Source: Rhizobiaceae bacterium CPCC 101076
Lineage (GTDB): Bacteria; Pseudomonadota; Alphaproteobacteria; Rhizobiales; Methylopilaceae
Direction of reading: 5' to 3'
DNA length: 64,000 nt
Assembly: GCA_003347645.1 (NCBI GenBank)
Contig: QDFX01000002.1
Coordinates: forward strand, 186,001-250,000
A program made the position numbers and the translations under genes. Each line of letters opens with the position of its first letter. The first letter of the stretch is position 1. Of this stretch, positions 28,215 to 37,544 are shown one piece after another. Below the pieces are notes generated by a model, which worked only from the letters and a program-made list of their open reading frames with translations, was not told where the DNA came from and ran no database searches.

Positions 28215-30197
28215 GTGACTAAATCCATCGACTTCCTACGGCCGAGCGAGCTCGAAGGTTCGGGCGATTCCGCCGGCAATCCGACCGACAACGCCACGAT
28301 GGGCGAAATCATCGCCGCCCGCTTCAACCGCCGCGATCTTCTGCGCGGTTCGCTCGCCGTGGCCGCCATCTCCGCGACCGTGGGCAGCCGCGCCATGGCG
28401 CAGGGCGCCCCGGCTCCCGCGACCGCCAAGGCCGCCGGCAAGCCGAGCTTTGACTTCATCGAGATCGAGGCCGGCGTCGATCAGACCCATCACGTGGCCG
28501 AGGGCTACGACACCCAGATCCTGTTCCGCTGGGGTGACCCGATCTTCCCGGACGCGCCGGAATTCGACCCGCTAGCTCAGACGGCCGAGAAGCAGGCCAA
28601 GCAGTTCGGCTATAACAGCGACTATATCGGCTTCTTCCCGATCGAGGGCTCGCCGGACCATGGCCTCCTCGTCTGCAATCACGAGTACACGAACGAGGAA
28701 CTGATGTTCCCGGGCGTCGAATTGCAGGATTCGAAGACCGCCGCCTTCGGCAAGATGACGAAGGATCTGGTCGATATCGAAATGGCCGCGCATGGCGGTT
28801 CCGTTCTCGAAATCCGCCGCGGAGCCGACGGCCGCTGGGAACAGGTCAAGGACTCGAAATACACCCGCCGCATCACCGCCGAGACGCCGATGGCGATCAC
28901 CGGCCCGGCCGCCGGCCACGACCGCCTCAAGACCTCGGCCGACGCCGCGGGCAAGTCGGTCCACGGCATGATCAACAATTGCTCGGGCGGCATCACCCCG
29001 TGGGGCACCTGGCTCTCCGGTGAGGAGAACACCAACGGCTATTTCTGGGGCAAGCTCCCGGAAGGCAGCGTCGAGGCCGCGAACTTCAAGCGTCTCGGAA
29101 TCGGTACCCCGGCCTATGCCTGGGGCAAGTTCCACGACCGCTTCGACATCTCGAAGGAGCCGAACGAGCCGAACCGCTTCGGCTGGATCGTCGAGATCGA
29201 CCCGTTCGATCCGACCTCAACGCCGAAAAAGCGCACCGCGCTCGGCCGCTTCAAGCATGAGGGCGCCGCCGGCCTCACCAACAAGGACGGCCGCTACGTC
29301 GTCTATCTCGGCGACGACGAGCGCTTCGACTACGTCTACAAGTTCGTCACCGACGGCAAGGTCGACCCGGCGAACCGCGCGGCGAACGCCGACCTGCTCG
29401 ATTCCGGCACGCTCTACGTCGCCAAGTACAATGCAGACGGCACCGGCCAGTGGCTTCCGGTCGTTTACGGCCAGGGTCCGCTGACCGAGGCCAACGGCTT
29501 CAAGAGCCAGGCCGACGTGCTGATCGAGACTCGCCGCGCCGGCGACCTTCTTGGCGCCACCAAGATGGATCGCCCCGAGGACATCGAGGCCAATCCGAAG
29601 ACCAATCGCGTCTACGTCATGCTGACCAACAACAACAAGCGCACCGTCGAACAGATCGACAGTGCCAATCCGCGCGCTGACAACAAGTTCGGCCACATCG
29701 TCGAGATGCTGCCGGACGACAGCGACCACGCCTCGACCAAGTTTGCCTGGGAAGTGCTGGTGCGTTGCGGCGATCCGTCGGTCGCCGAAGTCGGCTCGAC
29801 GTTCTCGTCTGAGACGACCAAGAACGGCTGGTTCGGCATGCCCGACAATTGCGCGGTCGACAGCGAAGGTCGCCTCTGGGTTTCGACCGACGGCAACAAC
29901 GCCAAGGCAACCGGCCGCGCCGACGGCCTCTGGGCGATCGAGACCGAAGGCGAGATGCGCGGCACGTCCAAGCACTTCTTCCGCGTCCCGACCGGCGCCG
30001 AAATGTGCGGTCCGTTCTTCACCTCGAACGACGAGAGCCTGTTCCTCGCGGTTCAGCATCCCGGCGAATCCGAAGACGAGAAGAAGCCCGCGACGTTCGA
30101 AGCTCCGCTCACCCGCTGGCCGGACTTCAAGGACGGCATGCCACCGCGCCCGTCTGTGCTCGTGATTACCAAGAAGGGCGGCGGCAAGATCGCCTGA
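28215..30197 (+). CDS. phoX: PhoX-family (DUF839) alkaline phosphatase, Tat-exported (660 aa)
   Basis: Calcium/iron-dependent periplasmic phosphatase family that releases phosphate from organic esters. A GTG start at 28215 follows a strong GGAGGT ribosome binding site. The leader is long: a polar stretch, then FNRRDLLRGSLAVAAISAT around residues 37-56, a twin-arginine signal with cleavage near AMAQG. Later blocks include CNHEYTNEE, NNCSGGITPWGTWLSGEEN, RPEDIEANPKTNRVYVMLTN and FFTSNDESLFLAVQHPGE, all typical. A convincing Pho box is not visible upstream. A terminator follows. Confidence 0.9.
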   Translation: MTKSIDFLRPSELEGSGDSAGNPTDNATMGEIIAARFNRRDLLRGSLAVAAISATVGSRAMAQGAPAPATAKAAGKPSFDFIEIEAGVDQTHHVAEGYDTQILFRWGDPIFPDAPEFDPLAQTAEKQAKQFGYNSDYIGFFPIEGSPDHGLLVCNHEYTNEELMFPGVELQDSKTAAFGKMTKDLVDIEMAAHGGSVLEIRRGADGRWEQVKDSKYTRRITAETPMAITGPAAGHDRLKTSADAAGKSVHGMINNCSGGITPWGTWLSGEENTNGYFWGKLPEGSVEAANFKRLGIGTPAYAWGKFHDRFDISKEPNEPNRFGWIVEIDPFDPTSTPKKRTALGRFKHEGAAGLTNKDGRYVVYLGDDERFDYVYKFVTDGKVDPANRAANADLLDSGTLYVAKYNADGTGQWLPVVYGQGPLTEANGFKSQADVLIETRRAGDLLGATKMDRPEDIEANPKTNRVYVMLTNNNKRTVEQIDSANPRADNKFGHIVEMLPDDSDHASTKFAWEVLVRCGDPSVAEVGSTFSSETTKNGWFGMPDNCAVDSEGRLWVSTDGNNAKATGRADGLWAIETEGEMRGTSKHFFRVPTGAEMCGPFFTSNDESLFLAVQHPGESEDEKKPATFEAPLTRWPDFKDGMPPRPSVLVITKKGGGKIA

Positions 30198-30260
30198 TCA
30201 CGGCTCTGTGAATATCCGGTTCCGCGCCGGGTCCTCCTTTTTGCTCAGTCGCTTATGGAA

Positions 30261-30290
30261 GCCCACCAGCCATGTGGCCGGTGGGCCTTT
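30261..30290 (+). terminator. Rho-independent terminator after phoX
   Basis: Stem of 11 positions with one A-C mismatch (GCCCACC..GCC/GGC..GGTGGGC), 4-base loop ATGT, followed by CTTTCAT. It begins 63 bp past the phoX stop. Confidence 0.65.
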
Positions 30291-30375
30291 CATATATAGC
30301 CACGTCCGTCTTGACGCCCCCGCCCGACAGTCGCACATTCGTCATGTCAGTCGCTGAAAGAGGAGGTTTAAGACA

Positions 30376-30423
30376 ATGACTCCCCCGCAGCAGAATTCGT
30401 CGGAAAACGGCTCGTCCATCTAA
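30376..30423 (+). CDS. 15-codon mini-ORF with an ideal ribosome binding site
   Basis: The peptide MTPPQQNSSENGSSI is preceded by AGGAGG at an 8-9 base distance, the best ribosome binding site in the neighbourhood, and is closed by TAA. It lies in a 555-bp gene-poor, AT-richer gap between phoX and parE. It might be a leader peptide, a small secreted or regulatory peptide, or chance. The composition (Ser, Asn, Gln, Pro) is unlike membrane microproteins. Confidence 0.35.
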   Translation: MTPPQQNSSENGSSI

Positions 30424-30539
30424 GCGGCGAATACCGTCTACGACAGACAGACAATCGACTCCCAGCATCGTAAACTAGTTGAGCGGCATACATTTAGGCG
30501 TACAGGTGTCTTTCGATACTTCGCTAGATGGAACGTGAT

Positions 30540-30670
30540 ACAGTTACGAAGGCAAAAGACCTACAGAGGTTCTAACCGATCGCCAGAGCCTGATAGTGCC
30601 GGCGACCTCACTCGAGCGAACCCAACGGTCGGGCGCTCCCTGGCGAAAGCCACGGGGGCGCTTTCATTTT
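30540..30670 (+). ncRNA. Putative small RNA ending in a GAAA-loop terminator
   Basis: The 3' part (30633-30670) is a strong intrinsic terminator: outer stem GCGCTCCC/GGGGGCGC, inner stem TGGC/GCCA capped by GAAA, then TTTCATTTT. No annotated gene precedes it on the plus strand for 200 bp apart from the mini-ORF, and parE starts 82 bp later, so a short independent transcript is the simple reading. The 5' end and promoter are not identified; the start given is a guess. Confidence 0.4.
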
Positions 30671-30752
30671 CCGCTTCTGTTGCGTGCCCGCTGTCGTCCC
30701 GCCACACGGCTATGCGATAGTTGCATCAACGCGAATCGGCATCTTGGATTTC

Positions 30753-32768
30753 ATGGCAAGCGATCTCTTCGGCTCCGGCCCCCTCGCCCGCAAACCTGCG
30801 GCGCCGAAGCCGGAGCCCATACGTGGTACTCCCGGCGAAAGCGGCTACACCGCAGCCGACATCGAAGTCCTGGAGGGCCTCGAACCGGTTCGCCGCCGCC
30901 CCGGCATGTATATCGGCGGCACCGACGAGAAGGCGCTGCATCACCTCTTCGCCGAAGTCATCGACAACGCGATGGACGAGGCCGTCGCCGGCCACGCCAC
31001 CTTCATCTCGGTCGAGATGGAAGCCGACGGCTTCGTCGCGGTTTCCGACAACGGCCGCGGCATCCCGATCGACCCCCATCCGAAGTTCCCCGACAAGTCG
31101 GCGCTCGAAGTCATCCTGACCACGCTGCACTCGGGCGGCAAATTCGGTTCGAAAGCCTATTCGACCTCCGGCGGCCTGCACGGCGTCGGCGTGTCGGTCG
31201 TCAACGCGCTCTCCGAGACGCTCGAGGTCGAGGTCGCCCGCGCCCAGAAGCTCTATCGTCAACTCTATTCGCGCGGCGCGCCCGCCTCGGAACTCGAAGA
31301 GGTCGGTCCCGTCCACAATCGCCGCGGGACCCGCGTCCGCTTCAAGCCGGACGCGCTGATCTTCGGCCCGAATGCGCATCTGAAGCCGACCCGCCTGTTC
31401 GCGATGACCCGGGCCAAGGCCTATCTCTTCGCCGGCATCGAGGTCCGCTGGTCCTGCACGCCCGAACTCCTGATCGGCATCGACGATGTGCCGGAAAAGG
31501 AGACCTTCCGATTCCCCGGCGGCCTCAAGGACTATCTCCGCGCCACGATCGAAGGTCAGGCGCTCCTCACGGCCGATATCTTCTCCGGTCGCGTCGAAGC
31601 CAATGACGGCCCGGGCGCCGTCGAATGGGCGCTGGCCTGGACCGAGGACGGCGACAGTGTCACACGCTCATACTGCAACACGATCCCGACACCCGAGGGC
31701 GGCACGCATGAGCAGGGCCTGCGTACCGCGTTGCTGCGCGGCCTGCGGGCCTATGCCGACCTCACGGGCAACAAGAAGTTCAAGGACGTCACCTCGGAAG
31801 ACGTGATGGCGGGCTGCGTCGGCCTGCTCTCGATCTTCATCCGCGAACCTGAATTCCAGGGCCAGACCAAGGAGAAGCTCTCCTCCAGCGAGGCCGTCCG
31901 CCTCGTCGAAACGTCGATGCGCGACCCGTTCGACCATTGGCTAGCCGCCTCGCCGACGCAGGCCCGCAAGCTGATCGACCGCGTCATCGAGCGTGCCGAA
32001 GATCGCATGCGCCGCCGCTCCGAAAAGGAGACTTTGCGCAAGACCGCGACCCGCAAGCTGCGCCTTCCCGGCAAGCTCGCGGACTGCACGCAGGATCATG
32101 CCAAGGGCGCCGAGCTCTTCATCGTCGAGGGCGACTCGGCAGGTGGCTCCGCCAAGCAGGCCCGCGCGCGCCAGAACCAGGCCGTGCTGCCGCTACGCGG
32201 CAAGATCCTCAACGTCGCCAATGCCGGCGTCGAAAAGCTCGCTCAGAACCAGCAGCTTCAGGATCTCCTGCTCGCGCTCGGCTGCGGCACGAGATCGTCC
32301 TATCGCGACGAGGATCTCCGCTACGAGCGGATCATCGTGATGACAGACGCCGACGTCGACGGCGCCCACATCGCATCGCTTCTCGTCACTTATTTCTACC
32401 GCGAAATTCCGGGTCTCATTCGTGGCGGCCATCTCTACCTCGCGGTTCCGCCGCTTTACCGTATCACCGCGGGAGCAACGACCATCTACGCCCGTGACGA
32501 CGCCGAACGCGAAAAGCTCATTGCCACGACCTTCAAGAACAAGAAGGTCGATGTCGGACGCTTCAAAGGCCTGGGTGAGATGATGCCGCAGCAGCTCCGC
32601 GAGACGACCATGGACCCGAAAAAGCGCACGTTGCTTCGTGTCGAGATCGCCGAGGATGATGAGATCGAAACCCGCAACGCCGTCGAACGGTTGATGGGTT
32701 CCAAGGCCGAGGCGCGCTTCCATTTCATCCAGGAACGTGCTGCCTTCGCAGGCGAGCTCGACGTTTAG
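30753..32768 (+). CDS. parE: DNA topoisomerase IV subunit B (671 aa)
   Basis: ATPase subunit of topoisomerase IV, which decatenates daughter chromosomes. GHKL ATPase motifs are EVIDNAMDEAVAG, SDNGRGIPID and TSGGLHGVGVSVVNALS. The TOPRIM part has FIVEGDSAGGSAKQ and MTDADVDGAHI. At 671 residues it lacks the insert of many gyrase B proteins, and VLPLRGKILNV plus the length favour ParE. The ATG at 30753 gives MASDLFGSG; earlier in-frame starts run into the terminator region. Confidence 0.92.
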   Translation: MASDLFGSGPLARKPAAPKPEPIRGTPGESGYTAADIEVLEGLEPVRRRPGMYIGGTDEKALHHLFAEVIDNAMDEAVAGHATFISVEMEADGFVAVSDNGRGIPIDPHPKFPDKSALEVILTTLHSGGKFGSKAYSTSGGLHGVGVSVVNALSETLEVEVARAQKLYRQLYSRGAPASELEEVGPVHNRRGTRVRFKPDALIFGPNAHLKPTRLFAMTRAKAYLFAGIEVRWSCTPELLIGIDDVPEKETFRFPGGLKDYLRATIEGQALLTADIFSGRVEANDGPGAVEWALAWTEDGDSVTRSYCNTIPTPEGGTHEQGLRTALLRGLRAYADLTGNKKFKDVTSEDVMAGCVGLLSIFIREPEFQGQTKEKLSSSEAVRLVETSMRDPFDHWLAASPTQARKLIDRVIERAEDRMRRRSEKETLRKTATRKLRLPGKLADCTQDHAKGAELFIVEGDSAGGSAKQARARQNQAVLPLRGKILNVANAGVEKLAQNQQLQDLLLALGCGTRSSYRDEDLRYERIIVMTDADVDGAHIASLLVTYFYREIPGLIRGGHLYLAVPPLYRITAGATTIYARDDAEREKLIATTFKNKKVDVGRFKGLGEMMPQQLRETTMDPKKRTLLRVEIAEDDEIETRNAVERLMGSKAEARFHFIQERAAFAGELDV

Positions 32769-32780
32769 GTTCCAATCGCA

Positions 32781-33371
32781 ATGGTTCTGAAGACCTCCCC
32801 CGCGCGCATCGTTCTTTGCCTCGTCGCGGGGCTGTCCTTCGCTTCGTCCGTTGCCGCGCAGGACACGACGCCCTCCGCGACCAGCCGTCCGGCCCAGCAG
32901 CAGAAACAGCCCGTCCGCCAGGTCAAACCAGGACCGGCGCCCTCGCCCGCCACTCCTCAGACCATCGCGCCGGCGCAGACCGCGCCTGCTCCGGCGGCCC
33001 CGGCTGCTCCCTCGAACCTGCCACCATCTGTCGGTTCCGTGCCAACGGACGTCGTCATGGTCCGCGTCGTCGGTCCATGGGAAGCGGACGGCAGGAAAGG
33101 GTTCTCGCGCCTCGTCGCCACCGCGTTCGGCGGCCAGCTCTCGATGCACGTGCAGTGGATTTCCGACGCCGGCGAGATCGTCGCCACGCAGGAACTGGAG
33201 GGCAGCGCGGAGGCTCCGCAGCTCGCGCTCGCCACCGTGCGGGCCGAGAACGGCAAGGATAATTCCGCCGTTTATTTCGATACCCCGGAAGACGCTCAGG
33301 GCTTCCGGGAGACCTTCGTCCTCATAGTCGGCCAGCCGGGCGATGCCCGCTTCGGCCCGGCAACGAACTAG
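32781..33371 (+). CDS. Secreted protein of unknown function (196 aa)
   Basis: A Sec signal peptide (about residues 1-26, cleavage near SVAAQD) is followed by a Pro/Gln/Ala-rich linker (about 27-85) and a folded domain of about 105 residues with VVMVRVVGPWEADGRKGFSR and QWISDAGEIVATQELEG. I do not recognise the domain. It is 12 bp after parE, so probably co-transcribed. Its TAG overlaps the convergent aldo/keto reductase stop within a shared CTAG. Confidence 0.7.
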   Translation: MVLKTSPARIVLCLVAGLSFASSVAAQDTTPSATSRPAQQQKQPVRQVKPGPAPSPATPQTIAPAQTAPAPAAPAAPSNLPPSVGSVPTDVVMVRVVGPWEADGRKGFSRLVATAFGGQLSMHVQWISDAGEIVATQELEGSAEAPQLALATVRAENGKDNSAVYFDTPEDAQGFRETFVLIVGQPGDARFGPATN

Positions 33372-34198
33372 GCCGCGTCCCAGAGAGGCGCGAGCCCGGG
33401 CGGGCTGACGAGCCGTCCCGACGGCCGCCGCAGATCGTGCAGCGCGCCCATCTCGTCAGCCGAAAGCTCGAAATCGAAAATCGCCGCATTGGCGACCGCC
33501 CGGTCCTCATCAACCGTCTTCGACAGGGCCACGACACTCCGCTGCTGGACCAGCCAGCGCAGCACGACCTGCGCAACCGTCTTGCCGTGCCGTTCGGCGA
33601 TCGCCTTGATCGTCCGGTCTTCCAGCACCTTGCCGTCCGCCATCGCGTAATAGGCGGTGATCGCAACGCCATGCTCCCGCGCCGCCGCCAGCACCACGCC
33701 CTGATCGATATAGGGGTGATATTCGATCTGGTTGGTCGCGATCGGCGCATTGGACAGTGCCACCGCCTGCTCCATCAGCTTCTTGTTGTAATTGCTGACA
33801 CCGATATGGCGGACCTTGCCGGCATCGACAGCCTCATTCAGCGAAGCGATCTGCTCAGCCAGCGGCACGGCCGCATTCGGCCAATGGAGAAGGAGAAGAT
33901 CGACATAATCTGTCTTCAGCTTCTTCAGGCTCTCGTCGAGTGAGGCCGCGAACCTGTTCTTCGGGAAATTGTCGACCCAGATCTTGGTCGTCAGGAAGAT
34001 GTCGCCGCGCTTGATGCCCGAGGCCGCGATGCCTTCGCCGACGGCGTCCTCATTGTTATAGATCTGCGCGGTATCGATATGCCGGTAACCGTTATTCAGG
34101 ACGAACGGCACCATGCGCGCCGTATCCTGCTTGTCCATGCGGAACGTACCGAAGCCAAGCGCCGGGATTTCCGCGCCATTGGCTGAAACCTTATGCAT
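33368..34198 (-). CDS. Aldo/keto reductase (276 aa)
   Basis: TIM-barrel NADPH-dependent reductase of the 2,5-diketogluconate reductase-like group. The catalytic tetrad D42, Y47, K72 and H105 is in place (HIDTAQIYNNE, TTKIW, LLLLHWPN). VRHIGVSNYN and NQIEYHPYI are family motifs. The ATG at 34198 has CTGGAGA upstream; the in-frame extension is unsupported. The substrate cannot be told from sequence. Convergent with the secreted-protein gene. Confidence 0.92.
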   Translation of the reverse strand: MHKVSANGAEIPALGFGTFRMDKQDTARMVPFVLNNGYRHIDTAQIYNNEDAVGEGIAASGIKRGDIFLTTKIWVDNFPKNRFAASLDESLKKLKTDYVDLLLLHWPNAAVPLAEQIASLNEAVDAGKVRHIGVSNYNKKLMEQAVALSNAPIATNQIEYHPYIDQGVVLAAAREHGVAITAYYAMADGKVLEDRTIKAIAERHGKTVAQVVLRWLVQQRSVVALSKTVDEDRAVANAAIFDFELSADEMGALHDLRRPSGRLVSPPGLAPLWDAA

Positions 34199-34259
34199 TG
34201 CAGTCTCCAGAAATCGCCGACGGGCGGGAACGCAGCACGATGCGCGGGCCGGCAAAAGG

Positions 34260-34290
34260 AAAGGCGGCCAAGCCCCTGCCCGGCCGCCTT
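34260..34290 (-). terminator. Terminator after the 529-residue envelope protein gene
   Basis: Nine-base-pair stem AAGGCGGCC/GGCCGCCTT, 12-base loop, followed on the minus strand by TTCCTTTT. A second hairpin, GGTTGGCG/CGCCAACC, lies at 34305-34324 just past the stop codon. Confidence 0.65.
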
Positions 34291-34336
34291 CTGTATCTGG
34301 TGACGGTTGGCGCGCTCGCCAACCCGGCAGTTTGAT

Positions 34337-35926
34337 TTACTGACGGCTGGCGATGATACCCTGCTCGGTCACGACCACCCAGTCGCCTCCAAGGCGCCGG
34401 ATCGCCAGCACCTTGTTGCCGTCAGGAAGCTCGTCGCCCGGCTCGACCTCGACCATGCCGCGGCGGCCCTGCAGGACGGCCATGCCGTTGTAGATGTCGC
34501 GAACCACCCAGCCGTTGACGACAGGGCTGTCCGGCGAAGCACCGAGACGCGGGGTCGGCGGAGCCGCCGATTCGGCACGCGCGGTCGCGGTCGGACGCGG
34601 GGTCGGAACCGCCGGCGGCGTCTCGGAAGCCGGCGCCTCATTGGCGATCGAACCGCTCGCACGCGGTTCGGCCGGCGTGCCCTGCGAGTTCGACGTCGAG
34701 CTCGGCGCCGTGATGTCGCGCGGAGCTGAAGCCGTCGTCTGCGGAGCCGCAGCAGGCTCGCGCGGAGCCGTGGCGGCAACCGGGGTCGGCGTGGGCGTCG
34801 GCGCCGTGCCGGCGGACTGCGGCGCGCGCTTCTCGACGCGCTCGATGCGTGCCGAGAGCTCCTTGATCTGCTTCTCGCTGGCCTCGACCGCGGTCCTGTT
34901 CGAAGATGCGAGTTCGCTCTCGATCTTCGCGAAGCGCTGCTCGAGCTGATCGAGATGGTCGCGGATCGCCTTCAGATCGTCCGAGGAGATGTTGGCGGAC
35001 TGGTTCGCATTGGCGACCGGCGTCGGCACCGAAGCGGGGGAAGCGGATGCGGCGGCGACGGGAACAGCAGCCGCTTCAGCCACCTCCTCGGCCTGGTTCG
35101 ACGCGGTCTGAGTACCGCCGATACCAAATGCCGGCGCGAGATAGATGAAGCCGAGTGCGCCAAGTGCCAACGCGACGATGATACCGGCCGCCATGGCGAG
35201 GAAGCGCCCGCTCCGGCCGCCAGTGTCGTCGAGGTCGACGGACTCCGACGAGCGGTCGGCGTCGAGCACCGAGATGCGGTTCGGCATGCGCGGCTCGGAA
35301 GCCGCCGCGAGGGCCTCGATCGTCGGCTCGCGCTCACGATCCTCCTCGGAACGCTCGATGAGGTCCTCAACGGTCGGCTCTTCGTTTACCGGCGGCTCGG
35401 CGGCCAGCTCTTCGATACGCGGCTCGATCACCGGCGCATCTTCCGATTCCCCGTGGACCGGTTCCGGCTCGATCGCCACGACCGGCTTGGAAGCCGCCTC
35501 GACAACGGGTTCTTCCGCTCGGGGCGCTTCGACTTCCGGAGCGGTCTCGGCGACAGGCTCTTTCTTTTCGAAGCTCGGTTCGAGACGGCGGGCGATCTCC
35601 GCCAGCAATTCGTCGGCGTTGCTCGACACGATCTCGGCCGGGGTCTCGACGATCCGCTCAGCCACAGGCTCCGGGGCCGCAATATGCTCCTCAGCGCGCG
35701 GCGGCGTGACAGCCTGGTAGCCCTCGCTCGGTACGGTCTCGAAATCGCCGTCCCGCTGGATGCGCGGCACGAGCGGTTCGACCCGACTCGGCTCGTCAAG
35801 CACGGGCTCGATCTTCACGTCTTCATGTGGTCGTGGCCAGAGGCTCCGCGCGGGCTTTATTTCTGGCGCGCCACGTCCCGGCTCGGAAATGATGCCGGCG
35901 AGCTCGTCGTTTTGATCGTTGGCCAT
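34337..35926 (-). CDS. Single-pass inner-membrane protein with acidic cytosolic and coiled-coil periplasmic parts (529 aa)
   Basis: The N-terminal 235 residues are acidic, Glu/Pro-rich and probably disordered in the cytosol. One membrane helix follows at about residues 238-265 (AMAAGIIVALALGALGFIYL). The periplasmic side has a coiled coil (DDLKAIRDHLDQLEQRFAKI onward), a Pro/Thr/Ala linker, then a small beta domain of about 55 residues (GWVVRDIYNGMAVLQGRRG and VEPGDELPDGNKVLAI) resembling PilP-like or general envelope-scaffold domains. Similar proteins are widespread in Hyphomicrobiales without a known role. Monocistronic. Confidence 0.65.
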   Translation of the reverse strand: MANDQNDELAGIISEPGRGAPEIKPARSLWPRPHEDVKIEPVLDEPSRVEPLVPRIQRDGDFETVPSEGYQAVTPPRAEEHIAAPEPVAERIVETPAEIVSSNADELLAEIARRLEPSFEKKEPVAETAPEVEAPRAEEPVVEAASKPVVAIEPEPVHGESEDAPVIEPRIEELAAEPPVNEEPTVEDLIERSEEDREREPTIEALAAASEPRMPNRISVLDADRSSESVDLDDTGGRSGRFLAMAAGIIVALALGALGFIYLAPAFGIGGTQTASNQAEEVAEAAAVPVAAASASPASVPTPVANANQSANISSDDLKAIRDHLDQLEQRFAKIESELASSNRTAVEASEKQIKELSARIERVEKRAPQSAGTAPTPTPTPVAATAPREPAAAPQTTASAPRDITAPSSTSNSQGTPAEPRASGSIANEAPASETPPAVPTPRPTATARAESAAPPTPRLGASPDSPVVNGWVVRDIYNGMAVLQGRRGMVEVEPGDELPDGNKVLAIRRLGGDWVVVTEQGIIASRQ

Positions 35927-36113
35927 TTTTGAGTGCCTAGCCCCTGAGTGGTGTTTCCGGCTCAGCCTTGCAGTTTAATCTTGGCGGGAGCGCGGCGCGC
36001 AACGGGCAAAGTTCTGGCTAAGCTTGACTCCACAACCTTGTTCCCTATGTTGCGCCCAACGGAAACGCCCGCAGAAGCTACTTCCTTTTCCCTGCGGTTC
36101 CGGCACAATCTAT

Positions 36114-37544
36114 ATGAGCTTTGATACTCTCGGGCTGAGCCCCAAGGTCCTCGCTGCAGTTGAAGCGACGGGCTACACCACGCCGACTCCGATCCAGGAG
36201 CAGGCGATTCCGCATGTCCTGCAGAAGCGCGACGTTCTCGGCATCGCCCAGACCGGCACCGGCAAGACGGCGAGCTTCACGCTCCCCATGCTGACCAGGC
36301 TCGAAACCGGTCGGCCGCGGGCTCGCATGCCGCGCACGCTCATCCTCGAACCAACGCGCGAACTCGCGGCGCAGGTCGAGGAGAGCTTCAACCGCTATGG
36401 CGTCAACCACAAACTCTCCGTGGCGCTCCTCATTGGCGGTCTGTCCTTCGGTGACCAGGACGCGAAGCTGACACGCGGCGTCGACGTCCTCATCGCCACC
36501 CCCGGCCGCCTGCTCGATCATTTCGAGCGCGGCCGCCTGCTGATGACCGGCATCGAGATTCTCGTCATCGACGAGGCGGACCGCATGCTCGACATGGGTT
36601 TCATCCCGGACATCGAGCGCATCTGCAAACTGATCCCGCCGCGCCGCCAGACCCTCTTCTTCTCTGCGACCATGCCGCCGGAAATCCAGCGCCTGGTCGC
36701 CCAGTTCCTGAACGATCCGGTGAAGATCGAAGTCGCCAAGGCTTCGAGCACCTCGGCCACGATCACCCAGGCCCTTATCGCCTGCGGCAGCGATCACGCC
36801 GAGAAGCGCGACGCGCTCCGCCGCGCCATTCGCGCCGAGACCGATTTCAAGAACGCCATCGTCTTCTGCAATCGCAAACGCGACATCGGCACCCTTCATC
36901 GCTCGCTTGAGAAGCACGGCTTCAAGGCCGTAGCTCTTCATGGCGACATGGACCAGCGCGCGCGCATGCAGGCGCTCGACCAGTTCAAGACCGGCGAGGC
37001 CGAGCTTCTGGTCGCCTCGGACGTTGCCGCGCGTGGTCTCGACATTCCGGCGGTCAGCCACGTCTTCAATTTCGACGTGCCGATCCATGCCGAGGACTAT
37101 GTCCACCGCATCGGCCGCACCGGCCGCGCGGGGCTCAGCGGCACCGCGATCACATTCGTGGCACCGTCCGACAAAAAATATCTCGCAGCGATCGAGAAAG
37201 TAACCGCGCAGGACATTCCGTGGCGCGGTGACGATCGCCCCGCCGAATCGGAGGGCGACAGCCGTCCGGGACGCGGCGACCGCAACCGGCGGTCGCGTGG
37301 ACGCGGCGAGAAGAAGGTCGAGCAGCCCCAACGTTCCGAGCCGCGGGAAGCCTCTGCATCTCCAGCAGAATCCCGCGCGCCCAGACCTCCACGTCCGGAG
37401 CACGCGCCGCGCGATGAGACCCGCAGAGACGGAGGTCGCAGGGACCGCAACAGGCATGAACGCGACGACGAACCGACACCCGTCGGGCTCGGCGATCACG
37501 TGCCCCAATTCCTTCTTCGCCCTGTCCGAATAAAGGGCGCATAA
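36114..37544 (+). CDS. rhlE: DEAD-box ATP-dependent RNA helicase, RhlE-like (476 aa)
   Basis: RNA unwinding in ribosome assembly or RNA decay. All motifs are present: Q motif (GYTTPTPIQEQAIP), AQTGTGKT, PTRELA, TPGRLLDH, DEAD in VIDEADRMLDMGF, SATMP, VASDVAARGLDIP and HRIGRTGRAG. The last 90 or so residues are Arg/Glu/Pro-rich and disordered, a usual RNA-binding tail. The ATG at 36114 gives the normal MSFDTLGLS start; in-frame codons upstream are not conserved-looking. The exact subfamily is inferred. Confidence 0.93.
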   Translation: MSFDTLGLSPKVLAAVEATGYTTPTPIQEQAIPHVLQKRDVLGIAQTGTGKTASFTLPMLTRLETGRPRARMPRTLILEPTRELAAQVEESFNRYGVNHKLSVALLIGGLSFGDQDAKLTRGVDVLIATPGRLLDHFERGRLLMTGIEILVIDEADRMLDMGFIPDIERICKLIPPRRQTLFFSATMPPEIQRLVAQFLNDPVKIEVAKASSTSATITQALIACGSDHAEKRDALRRAIRAETDFKNAIVFCNRKRDIGTLHRSLEKHGFKAVALHGDMDQRARMQALDQFKTGEAELLVASDVAARGLDIPAVSHVFNFDVPIHAEDYVHRIGRTGRAGLSGTAITFVAPSDKKYLAAIEKVTAQDIPWRGDDRPAESEGDSRPGRGDRNRRSRGRGEKKVEQPQRSEPREASASPAESRAPRPPRPEHAPRDETRRDGGRRDRNRHERDDEPTPVGLGDHVPQFLLRPVRIKGA

